Source of the DNA: HNR sp040400085
GTDB lineage: Bacteria > Actinomycetota > Actinomycetes > Actinomycetales > Microbacteriaceae
Reading direction: 5' to 3'
Length of the DNA stretch: 64,000 nucleotides
Assembly (NCBI GenBank): GCA_040400085.1
Contig: JBBAQX010000004.1
Location: 62,001-126,000, forward strand
Shown here: positions 1 through 9,122 of the stretch, piece after piece
How the letters are laid out: each line of letters begins with the position of its first letter
How positions within the stretch are numbered: the stretch's first letter is position 1
Notes under the pieces: model-generated
What the model was told of the DNA's origin: nothing
Database searches by the model: none
Seen by the model: only the letters and a program-made list of their open reading frames with translations
Translations under genes and position numbers: made by a program

Positions 1-293
1 ACGTGGTACCGGTTAGTCTTGTCGCCCTTCTCCCAGGTCACGTCAACGTTGAGGGCCGTATTCGTCAGACGGACCTGGGAGAAGCAGCCGCACTTCTTGC
101 CTTCTTGGCGAATGCAAGAGACGCTATGGCGGACAAAGGCGGTGCCACTCTTGTTCGTGAGAAGACCCTTGATGGCTCGGAAGATAGCGCTCTTCCCGAT
201 ATTGGAAGGACCCTCTAGGACTACAAACCCCTCCAGCAGAATCCGAAGGTGGTCAATAGCCTGAAAGTTCTTGATCTCTATCTCCCAAGCCAC
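1..293 (-). CDS. Rad50/SbcC-like ATPase, N-terminal part (partial)
   Basis: The gene runs off the left edge, so only the first 97 codons are visible. It starts at GTG 293 behind a GAGGAG ribosome-binding site and overlaps the end of recA by 41 bases. The N-terminus (MAWEIEIKNFQAIDHLRI) followed by the Walker A motif GPSNIGKSA at about residues 29-37 is the usual opening of SMC/Rad50/SbcC ATPases, which act with an SbcD/Mre11 nuclease on DNA ends. The coiled coil and Walker B would lie outside the window. RecF or another AAA ATPase of the same superfamily is an alternative. Confidence 0.75.
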   Translation of the reverse strand, partial: MAWEIEIKNFQAIDHLRILLEGFVVLEGPSNIGKSAIFRAIKGLLTNKSGTAFVRHSVSCIRQEGKKCGCFSQVRLTNTALNVDVTWEKGDKTNRYH

Positions 294-1554
294 GGGCTAA
301 CTCCTCAGCGTCCGAAGCGGTGGACTCTTCCTCATCCTTCATGACGTTATCCACAGCAGCCACCTCGGGGTCTTCTTCATCCCCAGTGCCGAAGGTGCTG
401 AGGATGCTGTTCTCCAGATCCTCTTCGTCGTCCAGGTCTTCGGGGTCGATAGCCTGGGGGGTCATGTCGAGAAGGGACTTCTGGATAGCCTCGCGCAATT
501 GCTTGGCCTGATCCGGATGCGTCTTGAGCCATTGGCGCATCTTCTCTTTGGAAGCGAGGCGCTCACCAGCAAAGGTGAGGTAGGCCCCCTCCTTCTTGAC
601 CAGCTTCATGGCAACGCCGGACTCGATCATCGTAAACTCTTCGTCGATACCGAAGCCGTACCGGATGAAGAAGTCAGCCGAGTGCCCTTGGGTCCCGCTG
701 ATCTTGTTCTTGATGATTTTCGCCTGGACGTGGTTACCGATCTGGTACTTGCGGGACTTCCCGGTGAGCTTGTCACGCCGGTCCACCGAGTCAGACCGGA
801 TACGGGTGAGCTTGACCCGGATGCTGGCGTAGAACTTCAGGGCCTTGCCACCGCTGGTTCCGTCCTCTGCGGGGGCTCTGCCACCTCCCGTAGAGATCGA
901 AGCACGGGTCTGGTTGATGAACACCATGGCCGTACCGGGAAGCTCCGGCTTGGTGGTGCTCAACCAGATAGCGACCTTGGGTAGCCAGTTGGACATGGCT
1001 GCCGCCAGAGCACCGATCTTGGCCGGATCGTCAGGCTTCTTCTCAAGCTCCCCCTTGGGGACCATGGCAGAAGCGCTATCGATCACGATCAGGTCTACAC
1101 CGGCCTGGATACCGATATAGGCCATGAGGAGCCCTTCCTCCATCGTGGTGGGCTGGTAGAGCAAGAGCTTGTCCTCATCGAAGGACACGCCCACCGCCTT
1201 GGCATAGCCGTGGTGGAGGCTGTGCTCAAAGTCCAGGTACATGGCGATACCCCCTGACTTCTGACAAGTGACGACAGAACCCAAGAGGGTTGTCGTTTTC
1301 CCGCCGGACTCCGCCGAGTAGACTTCGGAGATACGACGGCGAGGCCACCCCGGGCACACAGGTTGGCCCTTGGGGTCAGGAAGCCCCCCGATGAGGTGAT
1401 TGATCACGAAACTGCCGGAGTCCACCACTGGCATGGCATCCGTCTTCGCGGACAGGGGCTTCACCCCGTTGCATGACTTCGCTACAACGCCACGGACAAG
1501 AGCCGAGATTGCAGCAGTCCCGCCGCTAGGGGCAGGCTTCTTTTTGGCAGCCAT
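253..1554 (-). CDS. recA: RecA/UvsX-type recombinase
   Basis: A 433-residue RecA-family strand-exchange ATPase. Visible landmarks are the Walker A loop AESGGKTTT at about residues 81-89 (bacterial RecA has GPESSGKT), Walker B LIVIDSAS near 155-162 and the loop VFINQTR near 211-217. The protein is longer than the usual 350 residues, with a basic N-terminal extension (MAAKKKP) and a very acidic C-terminal tail typical of RecA. I chose ATG 1554; upstream in-frame sequence belongs to the overlapping ruvC gene. It lies between an SbcC-like gene and ruvC, giving a recombination cassette. Confidence 0.93.
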   Translation of the reverse strand: MAAKKKPAPSGGTAAISALVRGVVAKSCNGVKPLSAKTDAMPVVDSGSFVINHLIGGLPDPKGQPVCPGWPRRRISEVYSAESGGKTTTLLGSVVTCQKSGGIAMYLDFEHSLHHGYAKAVGVSFDEDKLLLYQPTTMEEGLLMAYIGIQAGVDLIVIDSASAMVPKGELEKKPDDPAKIGALAAAMSNWLPKVAIWLSTTKPELPGTAMVFINQTRASISTGGGRAPAEDGTSGGKALKFYASIRVKLTRIRSDSVDRRDKLTGKSRKYQIGNHVQAKIIKNKISGTQGHSADFFIRYGFGIDEEFTMIESGVAMKLVKKEGAYLTFAGERLASKEKMRQWLKTHPDQAKQLREAIQKSLLDMTPQAIDPEDLDDEEDLENSILSTFGTGDEEDPEVAAVDNVMKDEEESTASDAEELARGLGDRDQELSGY

Positions 1555-2222
1555 AGATTGTCTCTGGGTTTGGGTAAGGGTTCGATTTGGGAATAGCGAT
1601 GGAACCGGGAACCCTCCTTGTAGAGGGCTCCCTTGAAGTCTTGCAGACCCGCTTTCGCCCCTCGCTTGAAGGTGTAGACCTGGGCGAAAGCCTGGTATTC
1701 CGAGGGGGTCAGGTCCTCTGTCACGATATCCTCGCGGTAGAGGTGCCAGAACCTCCCGGCAAACCGAGCTAGGTGGTAAGCGTCTGCTTCGTTGTGATCC
1801 CACTTGACCTTGGTGGTTGCCGTGTCCATCTTGGCGGCCTCCACCATATCGGCCTTGAACATTTTCCCTGGCCGGGCCTTGTGGTCTACCTTGACCAGCA
1901 TCTTCAAGGTCCCCGGATCGAAGAACACTACGTCTTTCCGCCCTGTATAGAGGGCTTCATTGACGTAGAGGAAAAGGCCATAGAGACCCTCGCTCCATAG
2001 TTCTCCGAACGGGGGAGACTCGACCCCAACCGCTTCCGGTTGGTACTTGGTGAGAAGATCCGCAACGCTTCCCCGCAAGTCCATGTACCTCCGGACAAAG
2101 GCAGTCTTTGGAGAGGTGACGAACTTACCCCTGGCAATAACCCGGTCAGGGCCAGTTGCCAAGGTGTTGTGTACGCACCACCCAAAGCCGGAAAGGCTGG
2201 GGTCGAGTCCGAGAGTGATCAC
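1482..2222 (-). CDS. ruvC: RuvC-like Holliday junction resolvase
   Basis: A 246-residue RNase H-fold nuclease. It opens with ITLGLDPSLSGFGW, the first catalytic-Asp strand of RuvC (D7), has the second acidic motif VGVESPPFGE (E68) and ends the catalytic set with DHNEADAYHLA (D142, D147). The C-terminus is longer than that of cellular RuvC (about 170 aa). The stop lies 73 bases inside recA, and the start overlaps the stop of the upstream gene by 4 bases, so the three genes are probably co-translated. Predicted role: resolving junctions in recombining or concatemeric phage DNA. Confidence 0.85.
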   Translation of the reverse strand: MITLGLDPSLSGFGWCVHNTLATGPDRVIARGKFVTSPKTAFVRRYMDLRGSVADLLTKYQPEAVGVESPPFGELWSEGLYGLFLYVNEALYTGRKDVVFFDPGTLKMLVKVDHKARPGKMFKADMVEAAKMDTATTKVKWDHNEADAYHLARFAGRFWHLYREDIVTEDLTPSEYQAFAQVYTFKRGAKAGLQDFKGALYKEGSRFHRYSQIEPLPKPRDNLWLPKRSLPLAAGLLQSRLLSVAL

Positions 2223-3079
2223 AGCCCTTCGATGTGCTGGTCGTAGTTATCCACATCGAGTCCACCGATGGGAGAACCAGCAGATGCCTTCGGCGGGGGC
2301 AAGCCCAGCTTGGTCCGGAGTTCATCCGTCGAGATTTCACGGAGTTCCAGGTGAGACAGCATCTTGACCGCACGGTGCAGGACAGCCGACTTCATGTCGG
2401 GGTCCTTACGCCACTCCGCCGGACCACCAGCCTCGAACTTGTACTGCTGGTACTCGGGCTCAACGCACTCGATCAGGATATCCTGACCCGCCAGGCTGAT
2501 CCCGTTGGCCGAAAGGCTCTTGGCCGACTTGAGGAGGTCCAGATACTTCTGGCGGCTGAAGCTCCAGGGCTTGATCTCCCACCCGGTCTTCATCCGGGCA
2601 CGGTCGATATCCCCCTGCTTGTTGGTGGGGTACACCAGGATCAGGCACATGACGGTCTGCTTGGGGGCAGCAATCGAACCCCAGACAGCGTCGCCATCCG
2701 GACCATCCATGCCGAGACGGCTCCGGAAGTACCCGATGCCTTCGTGGTAGTGCCGGTCGTACAGCTTGAAGTTCAGGGTGTCGGGGTCGAGAAGGTCCAC
2801 CTCGGTCAAAGCCGAAGCAGGCTTGTTGAGCTTCTTCGCCAGAGCGCCCCGAACCTTGTCAGCCAAGGCAGAAGCCTCCGCCTCTGTGAGGTTGGGGTTC
2901 TTCTTGAACTCACGGCTGAGGTAAGCGCTGATGGCAGTCTTGAAGCTCACCACAGCGCCGCGGACCACTTCGCCCTTGGAGGCGATCTTGAAGGGGTCCA
3001 CCTTGTTGGACCGGAGACGGCTCTTGTCTTCATCGTCAAGGGAGAGGTCTGTGGCGAGATCGTCGAGAAGGGATGACAT
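2219..3079 (-). CDS. Putative ssDNA-binding or recombination accessory protein
   Basis: 286 residues, family not firmly recognised. The N-terminus is acidic (DDLATDLSLDDEDK), the middle is rich in aromatic and basic residues (KPWSFSRQKYLDLL, EPEYQQYKFEAGG) and the C-terminus carries Pro/Gly-rich linkers. Its position directly upstream of ruvC and recA (ATGA overlap with ruvC) is where T4-like and other large phages often keep a gp32-type single-strand binding protein, which is the basis of this tentative call. No OB-fold signature or zinc cluster was identified, so it could be another DNA-metabolism protein. Confidence 0.4.
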   Translation of the reverse strand: MSSLLDDLATDLSLDDEDKSRLRSNKVDPFKIASKGEVVRGAVVSFKTAISAYLSREFKKNPNLTEAEASALADKVRGALAKKLNKPASALTEVDLLDPDTLNFKLYDRHYHEGIGYFRSRLGMDGPDGDAVWGSIAAPKQTVMCLILVYPTNKQGDIDRARMKTGWEIKPWSFSRQKYLDLLKSAKSLSANGISLAGQDILIECVEPEYQQYKFEAGGPAEWRKDPDMKSAVLHRAVKMLSHLELREISTDELRTKLGLPPPKASAGSPIGGLDVDNYDQHIEGL

Positions 3080-3194
3080 TGGTTGTTGGTCTTTCAGTTA
3101 GAGAGAGGGAACAGCGAGAGGGTAGGTCCCGGAGGCTAGAGCCCCTCGCCAGGTCCAGGTAACTATGATCCGGGACAGGAAGAACTTCAAGTTC

Positions 3195-3875
3195 TCAGGA
3201 CGTTTTTTTGTCCGAGGGGTTTTCCAGCGTAGAAGGGGCATCGTCCCCCTCTTCGGTACCTTCTTCGGTACCTTCGGCCAGCAGCTTGTCGATAGACGCC
3301 AGGGTCTCCGATTCGGATACAGCCGTCTCCTGGAAAGCCTGGGCAGGCCATGGGCCATTGCGAACAGAGGGCAAGGGACGGGCAGGTGTACCCCCTTCTG
3401 ACCCCTTGTAACCCTGAAGGCTGAGGTCATCGTGAAGCAGTTGCCGTTGCTGGCGGATCTCTCCGGCTGTGGCCTTTAGCTCATTGTAAACCAGGCGAAC
3501 AGCCTTCTCAATGTTCACAAGGTCTTGGAGAGCCGCCTCCAGGGCCGTTACCCGGTTCCGTTGCTCTCGGAGGGCCACCCTGACCGTCGCTTGACGGTCA
3601 GCTATGTTGGGTAGCCTCTTCACAGCCTCATCGGCCGCAAGTAGCTCATCCTGGCGAATCTCGAAATCGGTGTTGGCTGCCGAGAGGGCCCGCTGAACAC
3701 TGGTTCGCTCAGCTTGGATCTCGTTCAAAAGCTGGGTTACTGCATTGGTGTAATTGCGGCACGTCCCGGTGAGGTCCATCAGGAACGATGGACCCAGGTG
3801 TGCAGCATCTCGGGGAAGGTCAATGCGGTAACCTTCAATCTGTTTGAAAATCTCCGCAACACGGTTGGGATTCAT
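3195..3875 (-). CDS. Hypothetical coiled-coil protein
   Basis: 226 residues, no family recognised. Residues about 50-150 are Leu/Glu/Arg/Gln-rich with heptad-like spacing, suggesting a long helical or coiled-coil rod. The tail is acidic and contains a triplicated EEG(T) unit (EEGTEEGTEEGDD), a small internal repeat. It shares an ATGA overlap with the following upstream gene, so both sit in the same replication operon. Confidence 0.75.
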   Translation of the reverse strand: MNPNRVAEIFKQIEGYRIDLPRDAAHLGPSFLMDLTGTCRNYTNAVTQLLNEIQAERTSVQRALSAANTDFEIRQDELLAADEAVKRLPNIADRQATVRVALREQRNRVTALEAALQDLVNIEKAVRLVYNELKATAGEIRQQRQLLHDDLSLQGYKGSEGGTPARPLPSVRNGPWPAQAFQETAVSESETLASIDKLLAEGTEEGTEEGDDAPSTLENPSDKKTS

Positions 3876-4252
3876 AGCTGGGAAGCCTTCTTCGCGATAA
3901 GGGCATTGTACTTGGCCTGAATCAGGGTCTCTTCTGCCAAACCCCTATCCAGGCTAATCAAACCCCGGAGGATAGCGTCAGCATAGGTAGCAGCCACTAC
4001 CTTTTTCGAGAGGATACACCGCACCACGTCTATCTCCGAAGGCGAAAACCCGGCCTGGAGATCCAAGGGGTCCTGTGAGCCCTTGTTTGCCGTCATGCTG
4101 ACGAAGCACGACATGCGACGACCTGTTGCGAGCCTTTCCTCCAGACTGAATGAGACCGTGATCTTGTCATAGACCAACGAGGTCTCTAGCTTGGCCAGGC
4201 GAGCCTGGACTTCCTTCGCAAGGCCATCCTTGGGGGGGTCTGCCATGGGCAA
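3872..4252 (-). CDS. Hypothetical protein
   Basis: 126 residues, helical and charged, no recognised family. A second in-frame ATG six bases downstream (MADPPKD) is an equally good start. The stop overlaps the next gene by 4 bases (ATGA), and only 4 bases separate it from the helicase gene upstream, which supports a genuine operon member. Confidence 0.7.
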   Translation of the reverse strand: MPMADPPKDGLAKEVQARLAKLETSLVYDKITVSFSLEERLATGRRMSCFVSMTANKGSQDPLDLQAGFSPSEIDVVRCILSKKVVAATYADAILRGLISLDRGLAEETLIQAKYNALIAKKASQL

Positions 4253-4256
4253 CCTA

Positions 4257-6593
4257 CTACACCGCTGAGGAGAGTTTCAGAGCCTCTTGGAGACGTGCTT
4301 GCGTAATTGCGTCCCCGAAGGTGGTGTGCCTCTGGAGCACCTTGTCGTTGTCGATAGCCCGGTGTAGAGCGCTCTCATCCCCCACGATCCACACAGACTT
4401 CTTGGCCCGGGTGACGGCGGTATAGAGCAGGTTGCGTTGAAGCAGTCGGCCATGGCTCTTGGACAAGGCCAAGATCACGGTCTCGAATTCCTGGCCCTGG
4501 CACTTGTGAACCGTGACGGAGTAGGCCAAGCGCAGTAGCTCAGCCGCCCTGTTGGGCTTCAACTGAATCAGAATGTCCCGGCCACTCACGTCATGGATGC
4601 GAACACCGATCAAGGCACCGATACTTTGGATCTTGCCCACGTCCCCGTTGTAGATGCTCAGGTCGTAATCGTTGGACGTGACCATGACCCGGTCCCCCTC
4701 CCGGAACAGGGTACCCCGAAGGATCGTCTCTCGTTTCCCATCTGCGGGCGGGTTGAGGACAGCCTGTAGGCGCTGGTTGAGAGCATCAACACCCAAGCTT
4801 CCCCGGTACATGGGAGAAAGAACTTGGAAGTCAGCGTCCCTGGCCTTGAGCTTCTCCACCATGGCCTGAATCAGGCCAGCCCCCACGTCTTGCGAGACCA
4901 CGGGGAAGAACCGGAATTCGTTTCCCGTGGTAAGCTCGGATGCCGGGATACGGCGACCATTGTGGATCTGGTGGCTGTACTTGACGATGGGGCTCAACTC
5001 AGCCTGCCGGAAAACCTGGGTAAGCCGGACCCTGCCAATCACCGCACAATTCAGAAGCTCCCTGAGAACCGACCCGGGGCCTACCGAAGGTAGCTGGGCA
5101 TCATCCCCGACCACCACCAGGATGGTCTTTGAGTTCAACGCCGAGAGCAGACGATAGAATAGCTCCTGGTCTATCATCGAAGCTTCGTCCACGATAACGG
5201 CATCGACTTCCAACCGGTTGACATGGTTACGGTGCCAACCCCCAGAGCCATCGTACCCCAAGGCCCGGTGAATGGTTGAGGCAGTATGCGCTGTCACGGT
5301 GGCCATCCGTTTGGCGGCGATACCGGTAGGGGCTACCAAGAGACAGGACTTACCGGCCTGGCGGAGGAAGTCCGTGATGGCCCGCAAGGTCATGGTTTTA
5401 CCTGTACCCGGCAAACCGGTCAGGACCAAGACCTTGTTGTGCAGCAGCCCCGTTACAGCACTCCTCTGCTCTTCGCTTAGGGTGATATCCCGGGTCCTCT
5501 GGTAGTCTGCCAGAAAAGAGGCGACGTCCATTCCTTCCAACTCAGGGGGGCCCAGGAACCCTGCCAAGAGGTTGGCGGCATCTTGCTCGTAGGAGTGGTA
5601 CGAGGGGAGGTACGCTTTTGCATCGGGGACCAAGATCAGGTCTTCGGCATCAGCCAGCGACTTGATGGCAGCGTCTACCCGGTCAGACAACCCAGACCCA
5701 AACCCCTGCACCTTGGGGTTATCCAGAACCTTGCTCAGCAAGGCAGGGTAGATATTCTGAGGGGGCAGGTAGAGGTGCCCCTCCCGGGTAGCCTCCCTCA
5801 AGATCCACAGCACAGCCCCCTCCGCCCGAAGAGGCGACTCGGGGCCTATACCCAGCCGACCCCCCAGAGCATCTACCTTGGGGAAGTCGAATGACTCCAA
5901 GGTCATCAGGCAGTAGGGGTTCTTCTCCACCACTTCTTTGGCGTCTACCCCGTATTTATCGAAGATGGCCGTAAGCTGGTCCCCCGTGAGAGACTGGTCT
6001 TGCAGCAGTTGCAGAAGGTCTGTGATCGAAAGCAGCCTACGCCAGCCATCTAGGGCCCGCTCTGCTTTGGATTGAGGTGTCAGGGCCTCCGGGGGTGGCA
6101 GTACAGGGGCTTCGGCGTCCAGGTGGTCCGAAAGAAGCCTGAGTAGGGGCGAGTGGTCTACCAGCCGTGGCGCCATGATGGGATCGGGAGCCTCGAAGGC
6201 CAAGACCTTCTCGGGCTCCTTCGTCAAGACCTCAAAGGTCTCCAGGCCAAAGGTCTCTACCAAGGCAGAAGTCCAGAAAGAGTCCCCAAAGCCGGAGACA
6301 CATTCCTGGAGAAACCTCTTTACCTGGTCAGCCGTCTTGGCCCAGGGTCGCCACCCGGACAGGACCAACTGCTTCCCGTACTTGGCGTGGGTCTCCCAAG
6401 ACCCCTCAAGCTCAAGGGAGACCTCCTGCTTGATCTGTGTAAGCCCGGGTAGGTGGCCCCGTACAGTGAACTGCCGATTTACTTCGGCAGCGTAGAGAGC
6501 CGAAAGGCTTTCCTTGTCTGCATGGAAATTGAAGATGAAGAACGTTCCGTCATGGTGGTTGACGGATACCACGGTACCCCGGACGGTAGGCAT
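4257..6593 (-). CDS. recD2: RecD2-like SF1B DNA helicase
   Basis: 778 residues, the length of RecD2/TraA-type helicases. An N-terminal OB-like domain (MPTVRGTVVSVNHHDGTFFI) and helical hairpin region precede two RecA-like motor domains: Walker A LTGLPGTGKT near residue 390-400, Walker B/motif II VIVDEASMID, motif III VVGDDAQLPSVGPG, and the C-terminal SYSVTVHKCQGQEF-type SF1 motif (here AYSVTVHKCQGQEFETV) followed by YTAVTRAKK. RecD2 enzymes unwind 5'-3' independently of RecBC. In phage it probably serves recombination-dependent replication next to recA and ruvC. Confidence 0.92.
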   Translation of the reverse strand: MPTVRGTVVSVNHHDGTFFIFNFHADKESLSALYAAEVNRQFTVRGHLPGLTQIKQEVSLELEGSWETHAKYGKQLVLSGWRPWAKTADQVKRFLQECVSGFGDSFWTSALVETFGLETFEVLTKEPEKVLAFEAPDPIMAPRLVDHSPLLRLLSDHLDAEAPVLPPPEALTPQSKAERALDGWRRLLSITDLLQLLQDQSLTGDQLTAIFDKYGVDAKEVVEKNPYCLMTLESFDFPKVDALGGRLGIGPESPLRAEGAVLWILREATREGHLYLPPQNIYPALLSKVLDNPKVQGFGSGLSDRVDAAIKSLADAEDLILVPDAKAYLPSYHSYEQDAANLLAGFLGPPELEGMDVASFLADYQRTRDITLSEEQRSAVTGLLHNKVLVLTGLPGTGKTMTLRAITDFLRQAGKSCLLVAPTGIAAKRMATVTAHTASTIHRALGYDGSGGWHRNHVNRLEVDAVIVDEASMIDQELFYRLLSALNSKTILVVVGDDAQLPSVGPGSVLRELLNCAVIGRVRLTQVFRQAELSPIVKYSHQIHNGRRIPASELTTGNEFRFFPVVSQDVGAGLIQAMVEKLKARDADFQVLSPMYRGSLGVDALNQRLQAVLNPPADGKRETILRGTLFREGDRVMVTSNDYDLSIYNGDVGKIQSIGALIGVRIHDVSGRDILIQLKPNRAAELLRLAYSVTVHKCQGQEFETVILALSKSHGRLLQRNLLYTAVTRAKKSVWIVGDESALHRAIDNDKVLQRHTTFGDAITQARLQEALKLSSAV

Positions 6594-6604
6594 AGGTGAG
6601 GCTC

Positions 6605-6823
6605 TTACACCGAGAGAATCTTGGTGAGAGCCTCCAAAGTCTCAAAAGTAGCTAGGGTGAACCGGACTTCTTTGCCGTCGTAAGCCCTCAGGGCCCCAAG
6701 GGGATCAAAGGGGGCCCCCTTGGAGTCCAGGTCCACAATGGTGACTGCCCCTGTGGCAGGGTCAACGGATACCCTCCCCTCCACGAGATAACCGAAGTCC
6801 AACGCTTTGGCTGGTTGCGTCAT
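6605..6823 (-). CDS. Hypothetical small protein
   Basis: 72 residues, no recognised family. The beta-rich pattern (VEGRVSVDPATGAVTIVDLD) suggests a small barrel. It sits 11 bases upstream of the helicase gene and 20 bases downstream of the ribonucleotide reductase gene on the same strand, so it is likely co-transcribed with them. Confidence 0.65.
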   Translation of the reverse strand: MTQPAKALDFGYLVEGRVSVDPATGAVTIVDLDSKGAPFDPLGALRAYDGKEVRFTLATFETLEALTKILSV

Positions 6824-6843
6824 GGAGGGAGGGTAGCACGTAC

Positions 6844-9108
6844 TTACTTCACCTCACAACCACCAGCCCCACAAGCGACCTCTCCCGCGAGGGAGGTGGT
6901 ATCCTCTTCCTCAATGAGTTTTTCGTAGTCCACGGGACGGTACCCCTCGATCACGGAGTTCCAACGGGCCTCATCGCCCTCGGTCTGGATACCCTCCAAG
7001 GGGGCAAACGCATAGTTCTTGTCCCCGGTGTCCGGGATGAAGCTCACCCCGGTAAAGGAGTTCCGGTTCTCCCAGAGGTAGTCTGCCACCTGTTCCCACT
7101 CATGGGCCCTGACAACCACGGTGTTGCTGACGTTGTGGTTAAGGCCGGGGGCGTAGGTGTCGTAAGCCGTACCGGGGACAACCCAATTTTCCTGGGTGCT
7201 CTTGACGATATCGAGGAATTGGATCGCCGTGAGGTCTCGTTTCACGGTGGCCCCTTCGGGGGCTGCCACCATGAATTCGATGACGTAGTCCCCGTTAGGC
7301 TTCCTCACGACCATATGAGGGTTGATCTCACGGAACTTCTGAAACACAGGTTCCAACTCGTTGGCGGTCACCCTGCGGATATAGCGCTTGTCGTGGTGGG
7401 GGTGGATACCACTGGCAACGCATTCAAGTTCCAAGGACGTGGTCCCGCTGGGCTTTACCGTCGTGGTACGGGCAGCAGGGCGGATACCCAGGATAGCTGC
7501 GTACTCAGCATTCCAAGCCTTGATCTTGGTGGCCACCGTCCGCTGGTACTCAGGGTTCAAGGCAATGGAGGGGGCATCCATCATCCCTGTCATCCCAATA
7601 CCGAGGAGAGCTTCCCGTTCTGCCAGCACCTCGCTTACCCATCCCAGGTAGGGCATGTGGGTGTAGGTAGCCTGCAAAGTGCCAATCAGAGTGGCAGCCT
7701 TTGCGGCTTTCTCGAAGTCCTCCAGGGAGGTGAGCTTGGCAGCGTTGATCTCACAGAGGTTGCAGAAGGCAAACCCGGTGAACACTTCGCCCAGGCTTAC
7801 CTGGATACCCTTCTTTGCGCATAGTTGCCGGGCAACCTCATCGATGACCAGGACCGGATTGAGTCCGATCTCGGCGCAAGGGTTGCAGCCATAGCTGTAG
7901 TCATTGAGGAAGTAGAAGCCCGGCTCCCCCCACTCCCGGGTCATCTTGAAGATACGCTTGAATTGCTTCTTCTTGACCTCATCCCTCTTGAGGGCAACCG
8001 AGTTGTTGGCGTTGGCCAACCAGGGTTCCGAGGAATACCAGTTGCCCGTCTTGACGTGCATCATCTCGCTATCCTCCAAAGAGAACAACGCGAGCATGGA
8101 GCTACGACGGACCCCACCCGACAAGACGGCATCTGCCGCATGGCAGAGGATACGGTGGCACTCGACAGGGCGGAGTTTCCGACCCTGGGCTTGAGAGAGG
8201 ACACCACGAACCCTCTCAAGGGCTAGCTTCAACGAGAGGTGGCCCGGGGCCTTCCCCCCGCTGGTCTTCAGAGGGGACCCAGCAGGACGGATCTTGTGGT
8301 AGGCAAACTCCAGGTTGACGCCATCCACGTAGCTGTAGACCAAAGCCTTCAAGGCATCAGCCCAGCCTTCAATGGTGTCTTCGATGACGTGGTGCTTGAC
8401 TGCCTTGGGGTCCACGTACCGGAGGGTATCCAGCTTGTCTACGTGGTCCTGTTGGATGGAGTAGCCAACGCCGCAACCGCAAAGAAGAAGATAGAAAGCT
8501 TCGCTGAACGCCTCCATACGGTCAATGAGCGAGAAGCTACAGTTGTAGTTCCGGTTGTTGACCGCTTCCATGGCAGCCCCTCCAAACTGGAGGCTACGCA
8601 TAGAGGGGAGGACCCTCTTGGCCCTGACAGCATTAAAGGCGTCCCGGATCTCTGCTTCCAAAGAGGGAAACTTCCGGATGTGCATGGCTTCGGCACGAGC
8701 CACGGTTTCCGAGTAGACCTCCCGACGTTTGCGCTCGGGGAGGTACTTGGCGTACTTGCCGGCATGAATGTAGTCAGCGATAGCTCTGGAGTCCGGGACC
8801 TTGGGAGTCCGCAGCACCCGGAGGTCTTGCCTCTTCTGCCGGTAGAGGATGTATGCCTTGGCCACGTCAAAACGACGGGACCGCATGAGTTCAACCTCGA
8901 TAAGGTCTTGGATGACCTCTACAGGAACATCCCCAGCGACACCCCCAAGAGCCGTCTCTACCGCAGAGGTGACCTTGGCCAAGTTACGCTCATCCACGGA
9001 GCCCTTGACCTCCATCCATGCCTTCTCCAGAGAAGCCCGGATCTTTCCGAGGTCAAAGGGTTGAGGGGTGCCATCACGCTTTACGATGTTCTGTGGGGTA
9101 ACCATCAT
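6844..9108 (-). CDS. nrdJ: Adenosylcobalamin-dependent (class II) ribonucleotide reductase
   Basis: 754 residues, close to the monomeric ribonucleoside-triphosphate reductase family (about 740 aa). Visible: an N-terminal ATP-cone-like segment (VKRDGTPQPFDLGKIRASL), the substrate-binding region NYNCSFSLID, the finger-loop signature NPCAEIGL with the radical-relay cysteine, and a C-terminal redox tail ACGAGGCEVK with two cysteines. It reduces (d)NTP precursors using B12 rather than oxygen, so it works aerobically and anaerobically if the host makes or imports cobalamin. ATG 9108 has a GGAG site 6 bases upstream; the longer in-frame extension overlaps the holA gene. Confidence 0.93.
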   Translation of the reverse strand: MMVTPQNIVKRDGTPQPFDLGKIRASLEKAWMEVKGSVDERNLAKVTSAVETALGGVAGDVPVEVIQDLIEVELMRSRRFDVAKAYILYRQKRQDLRVLRTPKVPDSRAIADYIHAGKYAKYLPERKRREVYSETVARAEAMHIRKFPSLEAEIRDAFNAVRAKRVLPSMRSLQFGGAAMEAVNNRNYNCSFSLIDRMEAFSEAFYLLLCGCGVGYSIQQDHVDKLDTLRYVDPKAVKHHVIEDTIEGWADALKALVYSYVDGVNLEFAYHKIRPAGSPLKTSGGKAPGHLSLKLALERVRGVLSQAQGRKLRPVECHRILCHAADAVLSGGVRRSSMLALFSLEDSEMMHVKTGNWYSSEPWLANANNSVALKRDEVKKKQFKRIFKMTREWGEPGFYFLNDYSYGCNPCAEIGLNPVLVIDEVARQLCAKKGIQVSLGEVFTGFAFCNLCEINAAKLTSLEDFEKAAKAATLIGTLQATYTHMPYLGWVSEVLAEREALLGIGMTGMMDAPSIALNPEYQRTVATKIKAWNAEYAAILGIRPAARTTTVKPSGTTSLELECVASGIHPHHDKRYIRRVTANELEPVFQKFREINPHMVVRKPNGDYVIEFMVAAPEGATVKRDLTAIQFLDIVKSTQENWVVPGTAYDTYAPGLNHNVSNTVVVRAHEWEQVADYLWENRNSFTGVSFIPDTGDKNYAFAPLEGIQTEGDEARWNSVIEGYRPVDYEKLIEEEDTTSLAGEVACGAGGCEVK

Positions 9109-9122
9109 GTTTCTCCAAAGGT

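Noticed and set aside
2234..3076. 280-codon plus-strand frame opposite the 286-residue gene
   Set aside because: Antisense shadow; the minus-strand gene has operon overlaps with ruvC and better protein-like composition.
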